From Xenopus tropicalis (taxonomy: Eukaryota; Chordata; Amphibia; Anura; Pipidae): 64,000 nucleotides of DNA. A model generated the notes under the pieces. That model did no database searches. It worked only from the letters and a program-made list of their open reading frames with translations, and was not told where the DNA came from. Location of the stretch: positions 97,182,829 through 97,246,828 of the forward strand of contig NC_030677.2 of NCBI RefSeq assembly GCF_000004195.4, in the 5' to 3' direction. A program made the position numbers and the translations under genes. Position 1 is the first letter of the stretch. Each line of letters begins with the position of its first letter. Of the stretch, positions 23,871 through 35,210 are shown in pieces.

Positions 23871-24033
23871 CAGGTCTAGACTGAGGCTCAAAATAGGCCC
23901 TGGCATTTCAAGTAAACAGAGGCCCAAACAAATTTTTGGGCCCACCAGCCCAAAAATAGTGACTGCCTATGGGATCTTACAGCAGCCCCTCTGGCATTTA
24001 CAAGAAACCACAGATTGCCAGTCCCAGTCTGCT
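23871..24033. mobile_element. CAGGTCTAGACTG dispersed element
   Basis: From CAGGTCTAGACTGAGG to CCAGTCCCAGTCTGCT with AGGCCCAAACAAATTTTTGG and GACTGCCTATGGGATCTTAC inside, matching a short interspersed frog repeat I recognise. The ends are weakly inverted; class not assigned. Confidence 0.6.
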
Positions 24034-25244
24034 ACAGAAGGAAAATTGTCTTGCTTTATTAGGAATGCTCAACTCGCCTTATGATAGCAGAACTTCTGGC
24101 AGCACCATTTCACTTAGATTTAGAGTGTTTTGTCTGTGACTGTTCCTGAGAATACAATAGGGTATGATTATCAGCCCTTACTTGTGTTAAATAGCAATAA
24201 TAATGTAAGATTACCAGAACATTTTAATCAATGCATGTTTCTGACCTTTGATTAATGGTAGGTAAATTACACATGTTTTGATTACAAGACAGGCCAGCAA
24301 ATAAGCAAGGGAATCCATATTTAGTAATACATTGTATTTTAGTAGTTAAAATTAAGGCTTAAACTAAAAGAATGGTAGTTGAAGCTTAATATAGATGTCA
24401 TTGTTTCTGTTTGGGACAAGCAGAGGTATCAATCTGCTGACAAGAATTCAGACATGCCAAGCCATGCCCCTTGCTCTACACCTATTGAAAGTATAAATAC
24501 CTCCTGACAATGTGTCACCATTCTGGGTATACTGGCCTGATGCCTACTAGAAAACAAAGCATCAAACATTATCTACAATTCAACCCTAATCAAGATGTTT
24601 GAATATATCCAAGAATTGCCCAGCATCCAATACAGACTGTTGCTGTCTCTTTAACAGTTTACAAAGTCTCTGGAGAATGTTAAAAGGGTCCTTCATCCAA
24701 ACACTAAAAGAAAATATAACTCTAAGCATCTTTTTAAAATACATAATTAAACATTTCAATCTTTTTTGTTTGTTGTTAATGTAGTTGCTATTAAAAGCAG
24801 TGTGTGTTTGACTATTTACTTTCTCTGTGCTCCTGATTTCTCAAACAATGTGGCAGAGTCTAGCTGATTAACAGAACTGGATGAAAACTAACCTTTGCTA
24901 CATTCATATAATTCAATAGCAACTGCATTTTACAAATAACCTTTTGGACCCCATTAAAGTTTTTTTTAGCTTACTTTTTATAACTTTAGTTTTAACAATG
25001 ATGCAAACATTGGATTTTTGTGGTTGCTGAACTATATTACCCATTACGCTCTGCCAGAAATTTTTATTTGTGGTATTATGTTGTATGTTTCGATTCTAGT
25101 TTATCAAGTGTTTTAGAATTAATAATAAAATCATGACATATAAAGGCTACTTACAAATGGTCTTACAGAATCACTCATTCCTTTACAGAACATTTTTATT
25201 TGAAGGTGGACTGTCCCTTACTGAACAACAACAACTGAAGTGTG
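24034..25244. other. Unique sequence, weak promoter-like motifs only
   Basis: A TATA-box-like GTATAAATAC lies at 24491-24500, with GACATGCCAAGCCATGCCCC upstream at 24451-24470 (close to two p53-type half-sites). A 19-codon frame starts at ATG 24595. None of this is enough to call a promoter or gene. Confidence 0.35.
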
Positions 25245-25545
25245 TACAGGTATAGGATCCCTTATTTGGAAAACTCTTTATGCAGTAGGCTCCAAATTAC
25301 ATATATTATAGACTGCATTTTAAGCAAATGATTCAGATTTTTTAAAATTATTTTCTTTTTCTCTGTAATAATAAAACATTACCTTGTACTTGATCCTAAC
25401 AAAGCTACATGAATTCATATTGGTGGCAAAACAATCCCATTCATATAATTTCATGCTTAAATGATTTGTAGCAGACTTATGATTTGGAGATCCAAATTAC
25501 AGAAAGATCCCTTACTTGGAAACCCCCAGGTCACTGGCATCCCAG
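25245..25545. mobile_element. TACAGGTAT-family MITE, old copy
   Basis: Starts TACAGGTATAGGATCCC and contains TCTCTGTAATAATAAAACAT, TACCTTGTACTTGATCC and CCAAATTACAGAAAGATCCC, in the same orientation as the 31081-31389 copy. The right terminus has decayed. Confidence 0.75.
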
Positions 25546-26713
25546 ATGCTTTTTTAGACTTTCTAAATATGTAACCTTACTTGCTGCCTCTTTGAAACCT
25601 AGGAAAATTCACATGGCAAGTCTTTTATAACATTTTGTTCTCTTTTTCTTATAAAAATTCTTTGAGCATTCATCTGCAAAGGTATTTTAAATGTTTGAAA
25701 GTGCCGGATGGTTGAATGATCTTACCATATCGAAGGCCCCACACAACGCTGTTAATTTGCGCATTTCTGTGCTGTTTCAGGCAGTTTTTTTTCCTATTCA
25801 AAATTTATTGGATGATTCATTTTTTTCCTATTCCCTTGTGGGAAAGGCTTTAATTAAGGAGTAAGTGTTTGAAGTTACTCCCCTCTAGAGTAAATACTTT
25901 AGAACTACAGTCAAAAATGATATATCCTGTTTTTATCCTGTTTTGGTCATTATTTTATATTAATATTTAAAAGAAAATCTTCCATCATCACCCTCACACC
26001 GTTGGGAAAAGTTACAAATGATTGTGATGTATCAATCAAATTTTAACATATTTGATCAATATATATTGAATTCACTTAAAAAACTTTTACAAAATGCTAT
26101 TATTACCCATAGCTTCCTATGAGATTTGAAATCCCACACCAGTTGTACTGCCTAGTCTGTAATAACAACTCCTCTAAAGGCTTGGACAGAGATACATATC
26201 CATTTTAATCAATATTTATTGAATTGATCATAATGGTCTCAGCATTTAGAAAAATGTTTTCATATTAATTGTATTATTATGTATATTAATTGTACAGCAA
26301 GGTTCAGAATTAAGCTTTATTTTTTCTGGATTTTTAATTTTTAAAATACCTGCAATAGCTGAAGGAAAAGATGGCCTAGAGGTTAGGTGATCAGCCTTTG
26401 ATGCAGATCTCATGCTAAGTGATTTTGATTCCCTATTATCCTGGACAGTCACTTAATCTCCTGATATTCTTGTGTATCATGGCCAAAAGATTCGGGCGAA
26501 TTCCAAACCAAACCAGAATCCTATTCTGCATATGTAAATTAAGTTATAGAAGCGTTAAAGGTTTAAAAAAATTTAACTTCCATGTTTATTTGACAAAAAG
26601 TCACATGATTTTAAGGATTCCGTTTGGCTAGAAGCGTGAATTTGGCTGAATCCTGCCTGGCAGAACTTTTATGTATTCCCTATTGTCATTTCTAGAATTC
26701 TGGCCTCAGTACA
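25546..26713. other. AT-rich unique sequence, no gene seen
   Basis: The phrase ATTTTAATCAATATTTATTGAATT (26201-26224) is a diverged echo of TTTGATCAATATATATTGAATT at 26050-26071. No transposon recognised. Confidence 0.45.
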
Positions 26714-26860
26714 CAGGCCTGGATTTGTGGGAAGGCCACAAAGGCCCAGGCCTAGGGTGGTAGGATTTTAGGATGTGCCGGAGATGTGTGAAAAGGAGGA
26801 AGGGTAACACAATGAGAGGTAACAGGGCCTAGAGGCATTCACTATGTAAATTCAGGCCTG
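26714..26860. mobile_element. CAGGCCTGGATTT MITE (short copy)
   Basis: Inverted termini CAGGCCTGGATTT and AAATTCAGGCCTG. GGAAGGCCACAAAGGCCCAG matches the right end of the 9701-10002 element in reverse. Only 147 bp, so internally deleted. Confidence 0.75.
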
Positions 26861-27712
26861 TTCTATACTGTAAATATAACATAAGGTAATTTACACATTA
26901 TTAAATAGAAAGAAATCTGCTCTTCTTTAATTTAGAGAATCTGCAGAGATTTACTTGGGGCTGCATTCACTAGTGGCCATTTAAGTCAGAATGTGAAGCG
27001 AGTTGTTTGCATATATATTATATGCAGCAATTTGGCAAAAACAATTCCCTAAGTAAGGAGGAATGGCCAATAAATGATAATAATAGAGAATATCTCTAGT
27101 TAGAAGGGAAGGTTTCAGAAGTGATCCTGTAGACCCATCCCAGGGGTTGGAAAATTGTCCTTCCAAATAAAAGGAAGGGATAATGTTTTAAGGCCTTTTT
27201 GGCAGAACTAAGATATAAAAATTATAGCACAAAGAGCTTGACCTTAGATAGAGGGGACCCAGGTGAGAACTTGGAGGCTTCAACACTGTTACCTAGTGAA
27301 GGATTAGCTAGAGCCAGTTCAGCTCATGTAATAATGCTACTCGGATGAAAGAAAATGGAGGCAGGGGAGCTTTGACTGTGTTAGTCTCATGTGTTAGCCT
27401 GCCAATGATAGCCCTGAGAATGGTAAGGGCTTATTTGGAGGGTTGGTTGTTGCAGTTGGAGTATTTATTGTTGCAGTCTGGTTAGCAGGGCAATGGGGGT
27501 GGTATTTCCCCTGGGTTATGGTCCCAGGAATTAGGGGTTGAGTGGGGCTTACCTCCTCTACTTGCCTATCCAGCAGCATGGGGATGGCTGGCATGGTGGT
27601 AGCCTGTTAACTTGAGTACTAAGGGCAAGCAATCCAGTTGAGTAATTGTTCCTGTCACTTTACAGTGTTTAACACTGTTAAATTCCATTCAGGTGTCCCG
27701 GTGTCCTTATTT
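26861..27712. other. Unique sequence, no gene seen
   Basis: Slightly G-rich around 27400-27560. The frame 27394-27594 (minus, Pro/Thr-rich) has no domain I recognise. Confidence 0.5.
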
Positions 27713-27720
27713 ATTACCAG

Positions 27721-28063
27721 TATTGATGAACGAATTTTTTCACCAGTCATGGATTCCATGAAAATTCGCAGCAGAAAAAATAGTTGCACGGAAATTTTCT
27801 CTGTCTCGCATCAAATAGGGCGCGGCCGCATCAAATTGGGCGTGGCTGCGATAAAAAAGGGCGCAGTCGCAAAAAAGGCACACCCACAACAAAATTGCCC
27901 GTGGTCACTGCAAAACAGCATGGGCGATAAAAAAATAGACGAGGGTGACAACAAAAAATGACGCTGCAAATGCTTTTTGTTAATTTTTCCCCGTTTTGTG
28001 AATTTTCTTGCCATTTTGCGAATTTTATGGCGATGCAAAATGGGGCAGATTCGCTCATCACTA
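27721..28063. mobile_element. Intact TAGTGATGAGC-family MITE with 8-bp duplication
   Basis: Termini TATTGATGAACGAATTTTTT and AGATTCGCTCATCACTA; octamer ATTACCAG on both sides (27713-27720, 28064-28071). The interior holds repeated CAAAAAGGGCGC / GGGCGCGGCCGC-like blocks. The 135-codon minus frame (27811-28218) and its neighbours read through these blocks and beyond, and are not genes. Confidence 0.92.
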
Positions 28064-28071
28064 ATTACCAG

Positions 28072-28599
28072 ATAAATGGGGGTCAAGTAAAGGTAAGGAC
28101 TGGTGGCCTTAACGCTGCCCAGGTCATTATTCATCTCTGGGGGAGAATTAGCAAGCAGGCATTTTAACAATTTTAGCTTCTCTGAGGAATATAGACAGCT
28201 GAGTAACCTGGTGATCATCCAACAGCATAAAGACTAGAATGGGACAATGAGACCAATATTAGCTACTTCCAGTCGGGGTCCTTGAGTAAATGCTGGTGTG
28301 GCAAGACACCTAGAGGATAAGGTCAAGCTATTAAAGAGTGGAGTGCCCTCAAGCAATGGAACAATGAATACCAGGCATGTAAACCCTGAATAGCATAATA
28401 CCTCTGCATGAACCTGCATCTATGAAATTCTTACATTTATTCACTGAAAACATTGGCCTAAAGCTCCAGTAACTGAACACAGTTTTATTTTGTAGAGGCA
28501 GTATCTGACATGTCATGCTTATAGGAAGACAGGCTGCTGTGTAACAGTACAGTCTCACCCCTTAATTACTTGAGTGCATGCCCATCTAAGGGTATGTGA
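28072..28599. other. Unique sequence, no gene seen
   Basis: No repeat family or coding motif recognised between the two hAT-type MITEs. Confidence 0.55.
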
Positions 28600-28607
28600 G
28601 TTATATA

Positions 28608-28919
28608 TAGTGATGATCAAATTTTTTTGCCAGGCATGGATTCGCGGTGAATTTCCACATTTCATCATTGGCGAAGTGTTTCAGTGTTTTCAGTGAAAAT
28701 TTGCGCGTCAAATTGGGCACGGTCGTGTCAAAAAAAGGCACAGATGCTTCAAACAAGCATAGGCGACAAAAAAATAGACACGGGTGACAAAAAAGACCCA
28801 GGCGACAAAAAAAATTGTGTGACAAATGCATTTCGCGATTTTTCCCCCTTTTTGCGAAGTTTCTTGCCATTTCACGAATTTTATGGCGAAGCAAAACGGG
28901 GCAGATTTGCTCATCACTA
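28608..28919. mobile_element. Intact TAGTGATGAGC-family MITE with 8-bp duplication
   Basis: Termini TAGTGATGATCAAATTTTTT and AGATTTGCTCATCACTA; octamer GTTATATA at 28600-28607 and 28920-28927. The interior has iterated GGCGACAAAAAA units. It is the same subfamily as 27721-28063, about 0.5 kb away. The right duplication runs straight into a long TA tract. Confidence 0.92.
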
Positions 28920-28920
28920 G

Positions 28921-28970
<50 letters not shown>
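28920..28970. repeat. (TA)n microsatellite grown from a target duplication
   Basis: About 25 TA units begin inside the right-hand GTTATATA octamer of the MITE at 28608-28919. The left octamer has no expansion. Confidence 0.9.
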
Positions 28971-28972
<2 letters not shown>

Positions 28973-29889
28973 CCAGAATGAAGAATGTAGAAGTATGTAG
29001 TGAAGAAAAAGTTATTTGTCCTCAGCATGACTACCTAGGCTGCATTTACTGAGTTCTTCAATTGCAGTATTCTATACAATATGCCTTATTGCTCCAAGTA
29101 TGTCAGTTAAGGTCTTGCAAAATTGTTAGCACAAATGATACATTATTCTTGTTGCACATATATTTTTTTACGCATTTGTTGCATTCATCCAACAGTATAA
29201 CCATGTACAGTAGCCTTCTGTTATACTTTAGGGATTTTGCTGCTATCCAGGTAGGCCAAAATGACAAGGGTTGGAAAAGAATTCACACAGCAACCTAAGA
29301 ATGCACTTGCATTGCAGATATGAAATATTACAGCTGCTGTTCTGAAGGCCATAGCACTTTTGAAATTGTGAATAAAAGCTATTTATCAAAATGGCTGTGA
29401 CGGCTTAATAAATGATGCAGTCTGAGAACGTAATTGCTAGACTATACAAATACCCCAGGGGTTTGAGGAAAAGCCTTTTTTTTATTACTGAGGTAATTAA
29501 TCACTAGTTATTTGGGCACACAACATTTAATAGATGTGAAGTACATAGATGCTGTCTGCTGCAATATTCTTTTATTCATAAGACAATGTGACATGGCAGC
29601 TCCCACATCTGTGTAGGATAAGTACCCATTCCTTGTACATGAAAACCAAAGGAGAATACGCCTCTGTCCCCTACTTAAAACTAATTCAGAATAATTCATC
29701 AATATCTAAAAATGATGGAGTCTGCCAAATCTTGACCAGATATCTGAAAGTAAATTTGCATATTCAGATTTCAGGAACTTGAAAAAACAAACTACATCAG
29801 TTTTGACAAAAATTGTCATGTTCAGCTAATAGCAAATCCATGTATACATACATATATTATATGAAACACCTTATTCAAGCACCTTGAAT
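28971..29889. other. Unique sequence, no gene seen
   Basis: Two overlapping opposed frames (29508-29702 minus, 29588-29782 plus) show no recognisable domain. Confidence 0.5.
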
Positions 29890-29897
29890 CTAGTAAC

Positions 29898-30112
29898 TAG
29901 TAATGAGCAAATCTGTTCCATTTAGCTTTGCGGAAAAATTTGAAAAACTGTAAAAAAAACATACAAAAAATTAGCGAAACGCGTTGTTTTACTTTTTTTT
30001 CAAATTTTTTCATGGCAAATATTGCAGCCTTTTCACGAAAAAAAATCAGCCAAAGGGCAAAACGCAGAAATTTGCTGCAAATCCATGCCTGGTGAAAAAA
30101 TTCCCTCCCTCC
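29898..30112. mobile_element. TAGTGATGAGC-family MITE, inverted orientation, 8-bp duplication
   Basis: TAGTAATGAGCAAATCTGTT at the left; ATCCATGCCTGGTGAAAAAA near the right shows the element lies opposite to the 28608 copy. Octamer CTAGTAAC flanks both sides (29890-29897, 30113-30120). The extreme right terminus is altered to a TTCCCTCCCTCC run. Confidence 0.85.
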
Positions 30113-30254
30113 CTAGTAACTAATCTAGAATAAATCTATATTGATGATAAAATAGTCATAATTTTTCAATGTCCATGTCAGTAGCCTCAAGGCATTATAT
30201 TCTGCCTGGAAAAAAACAAGCTTTCCAGTTAACAGACACCATACTTTATATGGC

Positions 30255-30255
<1 letters not shown>

Positions 30256-30286
<31 letters not shown>
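30256..30286. repeat. (TA)n microsatellite
   Basis: About 15 TA units following GGCAGG. Confidence 0.9.
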
Positions 30287-30290
<4 letters not shown>

Positions 30291-30939
30291 AATTGTGATA
30301 GGCAGATAAATAAGGACCGTGCAAAGGTCACCTCCAGCATGCAGCCTTCAGCTTGTGTCTATTTAGCTGCTGAGCTATACCTACAGACACATTGCTGTTT
30401 TGCTCTGATGAAAGTTAAAAGGTTGTACAAGTCTGAGAGCTACAGATTGGTGCAGTAGGCTGCAGGTTTTCTTTGGAGACTCCTTAAGAAACAGTTCCCT
30501 TCCAATGGCCTGCAATATCAGGATCAACACCAGGTGGCATCTCTGCAGCAACTCTAACAGATGAACAGATTGCAAGATTTTTATTCCATGATCTGCAGAT
30601 TAATGATTTGTTTATTATATTGGGCTCAGATAATCTGGAGATTACAATGGTTTCTTCTTATAGAAACAAAACAGTAATATTATCAGCATCAAAGATAATT
30701 ATAATCTATGTTTTAAGCTACAGACTACAGAGTAGTTACAAGTGTATAACAACAGTTATCTGCTAATCCTTACCCAAGTGTCTTAACCAAGGAATAAATC
30801 TGAAATCATGGCTAGATTTATTATTTATTTAATATTTAATCCTTTGTGAGTTAAACTGAGCCAAAGTGTACAAAGATCAGAAAGGTAAGCATGTGACCAT
30901 ACAACAGATATAAGCTGTTGATTTGAGTCCTTTAGAAAG
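30287..30939. other. Unique sequence, no gene seen
   Basis: No repeat or coding signal recognised. Confidence 0.5.
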
Positions 30940-31485
30940 ATTCGGCAACTTGTCTGCCCATGTGTAGAGACCCCGGATGGCCCCACCGAACGGATATTTG
31001 GCCAAACATTAGACTTGATTGGGGACCTCATCGCCCCATTGATGCAGTTCTCATTCTGACCACTCCTATCTCCATAATTGTACAGGTATCAGACCTCCTT
31101 ATCTGGAAACCCATTATCCAGAAAGTTCCGAATTATGGAAAGGCCATCTCCCATAGACTCCATTTTAATGAAATAATTCACATTTCTAAAAATGATTTCC
31201 TTTTTCTCTGTAATAATAAAAAAATACCTTGTATTTGATCCCAACTAAGATATAAATAATCATCCTATTGGATTTAATTACAATTAAATAATTTTTTTTG
31301 TAGACTTAAGGTAGGAGATCTGAATTATGGAAAGACCCCTTTCCGGCATACCCCAGGTCCAATTCTGGATAACGTGTTCCATACCTGTAATTCATTTTCA
31401 TTGGCCCTAGGGCCAATCAATTAAATTAGCACGATATTGCCCACCTTTGGTGGGAATATTGGGAAAGATCAGCTCGATCAGCAAA
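30940..31485. mobile_element. Decayed TTAA-type foldback, split by a nested MITE
   Basis: Left part: GATTCGGCAACTTGTCTGCC, GATATTTGGCCAAACATTAG, CATTGATGCAGTTCTC. Right part: ATTGGCCCTAGGGCCAATCA and GATATTGCCCACCTTTGGTG. These are decayed forms of motifs in the 1924-2293 element. The two parts are separated exactly by the MITE at 31081-31389, so the foldback is the older insertion. Confidence 0.6.
31081..31389. mobile_element. TACAGGTAT-family MITE, complete, nested
   Basis: Starts TACAGGTATCAGACCTCCTT, ends GTGTTCCATACCTGTA. The interior order (GTTCCGAATTATGGAAAGGC, CTCCATTTTAATGAAATAAT, TACCTTGTATTTGATCCC, CTTAAGGTAGGAGATC) is the reverse complement of the 48978-49309 copy. AATT/ATT-like sequence flanks it; no long target duplication. 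Confidence 0.9.
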
Positions 31486-32430
31486 TTTTCCTTAAAATCT
31501 TCATTTCACCACAGTATGCAAATAGCAAATACATTGTAGCTACTTAATGGCAGGGTCTTTTGGTCTGGCTAGAGGATTCTTAGTGTTATTTTTTTGCTAA
31601 CATGAGGACTGTTATCTGAAGATAAAACCATTATAACTAGATCCTTTCAGCCATGCATTTTCTTCAAATAGATACAAAACACAGCTATTACTTGAAGACA
31701 AAATGTTGTTCTCAAAGTTATGACTAGCTATAACAGTGTAATTTGCACAGTATGTGAATAAAACAGTTTGATTTATCAATTAAATGTCTTTTACTTCTCT
31801 GAAACATTTGCCTAAAGTTGCCTTTATTTATTTAGCTTGTTGAATGATGACTCTATTTATGTCACCTAGATAATTCTACATTTTCAGTTATGCTATTGTG
31901 GGTAAGATCACCATGCAATTCAAACATGTGTGGATTGGCACCATTAATTAATGGCGGTACAGCTGATGACACTGGGAAATCACACTGGATTCTCAGTGGG
32001 GTGAATTCTCAGTTTAGTTGACTACTTTTACATTTTAGACATAACATGACTGGGAAAATGGCAATGGATCAACTTGCTGGATGATCTCTTAGAATAGATC
32101 ATTTTACAGAAAAATTTCACAAGAATGTGTCTACGGGGCTAAATGTCAAACTGAAAAGTTCCCTTTATTAATAAATCATTAAATCAATTGAGCATTAAAT
32201 ACCATACAGGATCACTGACTTTAGATGTACATAGCTACCTGTGACAGGTTTATCTTAAACAATGGCGGAAGTGATTAAAGACTGATACTCAAAGGCTCCA
32301 ACAAGTCTGCCCCAGTCTGATTGGAAACAATAGGCAGATAATCCAGTTACCCTGGCACCTATACGTCTTCCCACCCCTGCATAGAAACAATAGGGACTTG
32401 CTGGGAAGATAAGCCAACAGGGACATAAGG
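31486..32430. other. Unique sequence, no gene seen
   Basis: No repeat ends or exon-like frames recognised. Confidence 0.55.
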
Positions 32431-32605
32431 GCTCTGGCACACGGGGAGATTAGTCGCCCGCGACAAAACTCCCTGTTCGCGGGCGACTAATCTCCCCGAG
32501 TTGCCTTCCCCTGCCATCCCACCGGCAAAAATGTAAGTCGCCGGTGGGATGGCACACGCAGCGGCGCAATTTCGCGCATATCGCTGAAGTTGCCTCGCGA
32601 GGCCC
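32431..32605. repeat. CpG-rich double-hairpin foldback repeat
   Basis: Two perfect stems in tandem: 20 bp (GGGGAGATTAGTCGCCCGCG, 32443-32462, with its complement at 32478-32497) and 15 bp (TGCCATCCCACCGGC, 32512-32526, with 32540-32554). This is a dispersed frog repeat and probably transposon-derived; no target duplication found. The stems could form strong RNA structure if transcribed. Confidence 0.75.
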
Positions 32606-33355
32606 TAAAAAGAGCCCCAAAGAGAGCTTGGAAGTCAGTCTTCAGAGAGAGAGAGGAAAGGGTTCCTGCACTTTGGATCAACAGCTTCAGTTATTCTTCG
32701 GCCATTATTTTCTTCAGACTGTGGATATACTTCTGTGGGACTTTGGAACTGTTTTTTTTTTTGCTATTTTACTTCCTTAGAAGAATTTGTTGCTGTGTGA
32801 TGTCATTAAACTTTACAAAAATAAAGTGCTGGGGTGCTACAAGGTTTCTCTCCAGTGTTTGAGCATACGGTTGTTAGATCATTTTCATGACACTACCTGA
32901 TGCATTTTAAGCCTCTCTTTTGATAGCTTTATATAGCTTAACAGTAACCCATTGTAGCAAAAGTTACAAATTAATCCTTCATAGAAAAAAGTCAAAAACA
33001 TTCACAGAGCTCAAGTACTGAATAATAACAGCAGTGCTGTTCAATTTATTATATGTATCAGGCTGATTATTTTTCATAGAATGTTCGAGGGTTGTATTCA
33101 AATAAAATGATGATGTCATAGAGCCTTTGGGAAGACTAGGCGCCTCAAAAATCCTTTGGAGGGTCACATCTTATGGAGCCTTTAAGTAGACTGAGGGCCA
33201 TAAAAATCCCAGTTTGACGGACCTGAATTACAGGATAGGCTATCCAAAATACACCATGTACATAAAAGTATAGTCAAAATATAAGTACAAGAGTTTAATA
33301 TAACTATCACAACCTATTCAAGGGAAACAAGAGTTTACAATCATTGTAAGGCCCA
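32606..33355. other. Unclassified sequence after foldback; no gene called
   Basis: 32600-32870 is less AT-rich than its surroundings. It holds an open frame (32590-32862, 90 codons, with an Arg-rich start and hydrophobic Phe/Leu-rich middle) and an AATAAA at about 32820. The frame begins inside the foldback, so it is not convincing. A decayed LTR or transcribed unit is possible but unproven. Confidence 0.3.
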
Positions 33356-33772
33356 TTAAAGGAACAGTAACACCAAAAAATGAAAGTGTATAAAAGTAAC
33401 TAAAATATAATGTGCTGCTGCCCTGCACTGGTAAAAGTTGTGTATTTACTTCAGAAAGTCTACTATAATTTATATAAATAAGCTGCTATGTAGCCATGGA
33501 GGCAGCCATTCAAAGGAGAAAAGGCACAGGCACATAACAGATAAAACACTATTGTATTCTACAGAGCTTATCCGTTATCTGCTATGTAACCTGTGCCTTT
33601 TCTCCTTTTTTCCAGCTTCAATGGCTGCCCCTGTGGCTACACAGCAGCTTATTATATAAATGATAGTAGTGTTACTGTAGCAAACACACCAGTTTTACCA
33701 GTGCAGGGCAACAGTGCATTATATTTTTATTACTTTAAAGTTCTTTAATTTTTGGTGTCACTTTTCCTTTAA
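33356..33772 (+). mobile_element. T2-type MITE, ACAGTAACACC subfamily
   Basis: Bounded by TTAA, with TTAAAGGAACAGTAACACC at the left and GGTGTCACTTTTCCTTTAA at the right. The interior carries CTGCCCTGCACTGGTAAAAG, AGCTGCTATGTAGCCATGG and a central palindrome around GGCACAGGCACATA / CTATGTAACCTGTGCC. An almost identical copy lies inverted at 37903-38325 and an older one at 46673-47119. Confidence 0.9.
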
Positions 33773-34091
33773 GGATACTTGTTCTCAAGGTATAAATCCA
33801 AAATAGTGAGTTATCACCTCTGGGCCACAGTCTCACAGCCTTTATGCCCTGAAAGGCTAAAATGACACCCATGATTATACATGATGTGCTTAACCACTGC
33901 AGATAAATGTTTCTCAAACATGTTCAAACCTTCACGTACCAACTGCTCTTTTTCTTAATGACCTGTGTTAGAAAGTTACAGACATTACATCTCTTTTTAC
34001 AACATCCTCTGGGGATAAGCCACTGAGCCTCTTTTTCTTCTACCTAGGTGATTGAGGTTAGGGGAAAATCAGAAACAATGGAACGCCCAGG
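33773..34091. other. Unique spacer, no gene seen
   Basis: No feature recognised. Confidence 0.5.
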
Positions 34092-34179
34092 TTTAGAAGA
34101 GGAGAAAAAGTAAAAACAAAGTAAGCTTTATCAGAAAGGTCTATGTCAATAGTTTTAAGCTATTGAGGTTTCTCCTTAA
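34092..34179. mobile_element. Very short, internally deleted T2-type MITE
   Basis: TTAGAAGAGGAGAAAAAGTA at the left, AAAGTAAGCTTTATCAGAAA and GGTCTATGT inside (as at 13872-14324), and TTTCTCCTTAA at the right. About 88 bp instead of 450. The right end could be coincidence. Confidence 0.5.
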
Positions 34180-35159
34180 AGGTCTAAATCACACAAGGAA
34201 TTGAGCATTTTACTCAATTTAGCATTCAAAACATTATGTACTATCTGAAGAAAATGTTCTTCTGTAATTCTATTCGATTGACAAGAAGTTGTAATTGCTT
34301 AAGGAACTCCTGTACTGTTAGGTGGTTAGCGGTTTGTATTCATGCTGGAATACATCAATTCTTCTGGGTAACACAGAAAGTGATACCTTTCGGTATGATA
34401 TTAGTGGTTTTACAAGGCACAGCTTCCCAAAGGAGCCATCTGAAAACTGCAAAGGCAGTAGAGTGAAGTACATGTAAGATTTGTTAGTGCCAGATTATAT
34501 ATTTAGAATTGATCTTTTTATGGAAAAAAATATCAGTTTAAATTGTAATGTTTTAGTGAATATTTTAATGGCCATGTAATGTAGCAATTAACCATCTTAC
34601 TGTTTATCTGAGGTTGGTGGGCTGTCTGACCATTTCATGCTAAACAGAGCAAAATTTTGAAAGTTTATGAAATAGAAATATCAAATAGTAAGCCCATTCC
34701 CTAAATACCACACAGCAATAAAAGATGGTACCATAAGATGTTCTAGGATATTCTGAGCTTTTTTCTTATAAATGCCTCACAATAACCTGATGATGAGAAG
34801 ATGAGATATCTATGTATCCATAAGGAATGCAATAATTATAATAATAGTCACAATTTACTAGCTGAGAGATATTAGTTTTCTGTTTTGGTTGTAGAGATTG
34901 CCCTTAACAGCCATTAGGGTCAATTTCCAAACATAGGCGCATCTTCAAATTGCAACCAATTGTCTTTTTTTCATTTTCTAACTTTCTAAAAAGTTGCTGT
35001 TAAAAAACAGGACAGATATGGTCATCACTATTGGTTACTACTGGCAAAATAGTTCATTGCCTATGTTTGCAAATCATCCATACTCTATTCAAATGCCTGA
35101 ACATACAAAAAGTTCTTAAAAGTAGACTTGTAGATCACAAGAGATAAAGGTCTATTGGT
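34180..35159. other. Unique sequence, no gene seen
   Basis: The frame 34236-34466 (76 codons) has no recognisable domain. No repeat recognised. Confidence 0.5.
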
Positions 35160-35210
35160 TTAAAGGAGAAGGAAAGGCTAAGTCACTTGGGGGTGCCAAA
35201 ATGTTAGGCG
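35160..35210 (+). mobile_element. Solo 51-bp T2-type end
   Basis: TTAAAGGAGAAGGAAAGGCT through CAAAATGTTAGGC is identical to the first 51 bases of the intact element at 37216-37637, then stops abruptly. Such a perfect yet truncated end implies a recent, incomplete event or a recent deletion. Confidence 0.8.

Noticed and set aside
27811..28218. 135-codon minus-strand frame
   Set aside because: It runs across a hAT-type MITE with internal iterated motifs and into its flank; the composition is explained by the MITE.
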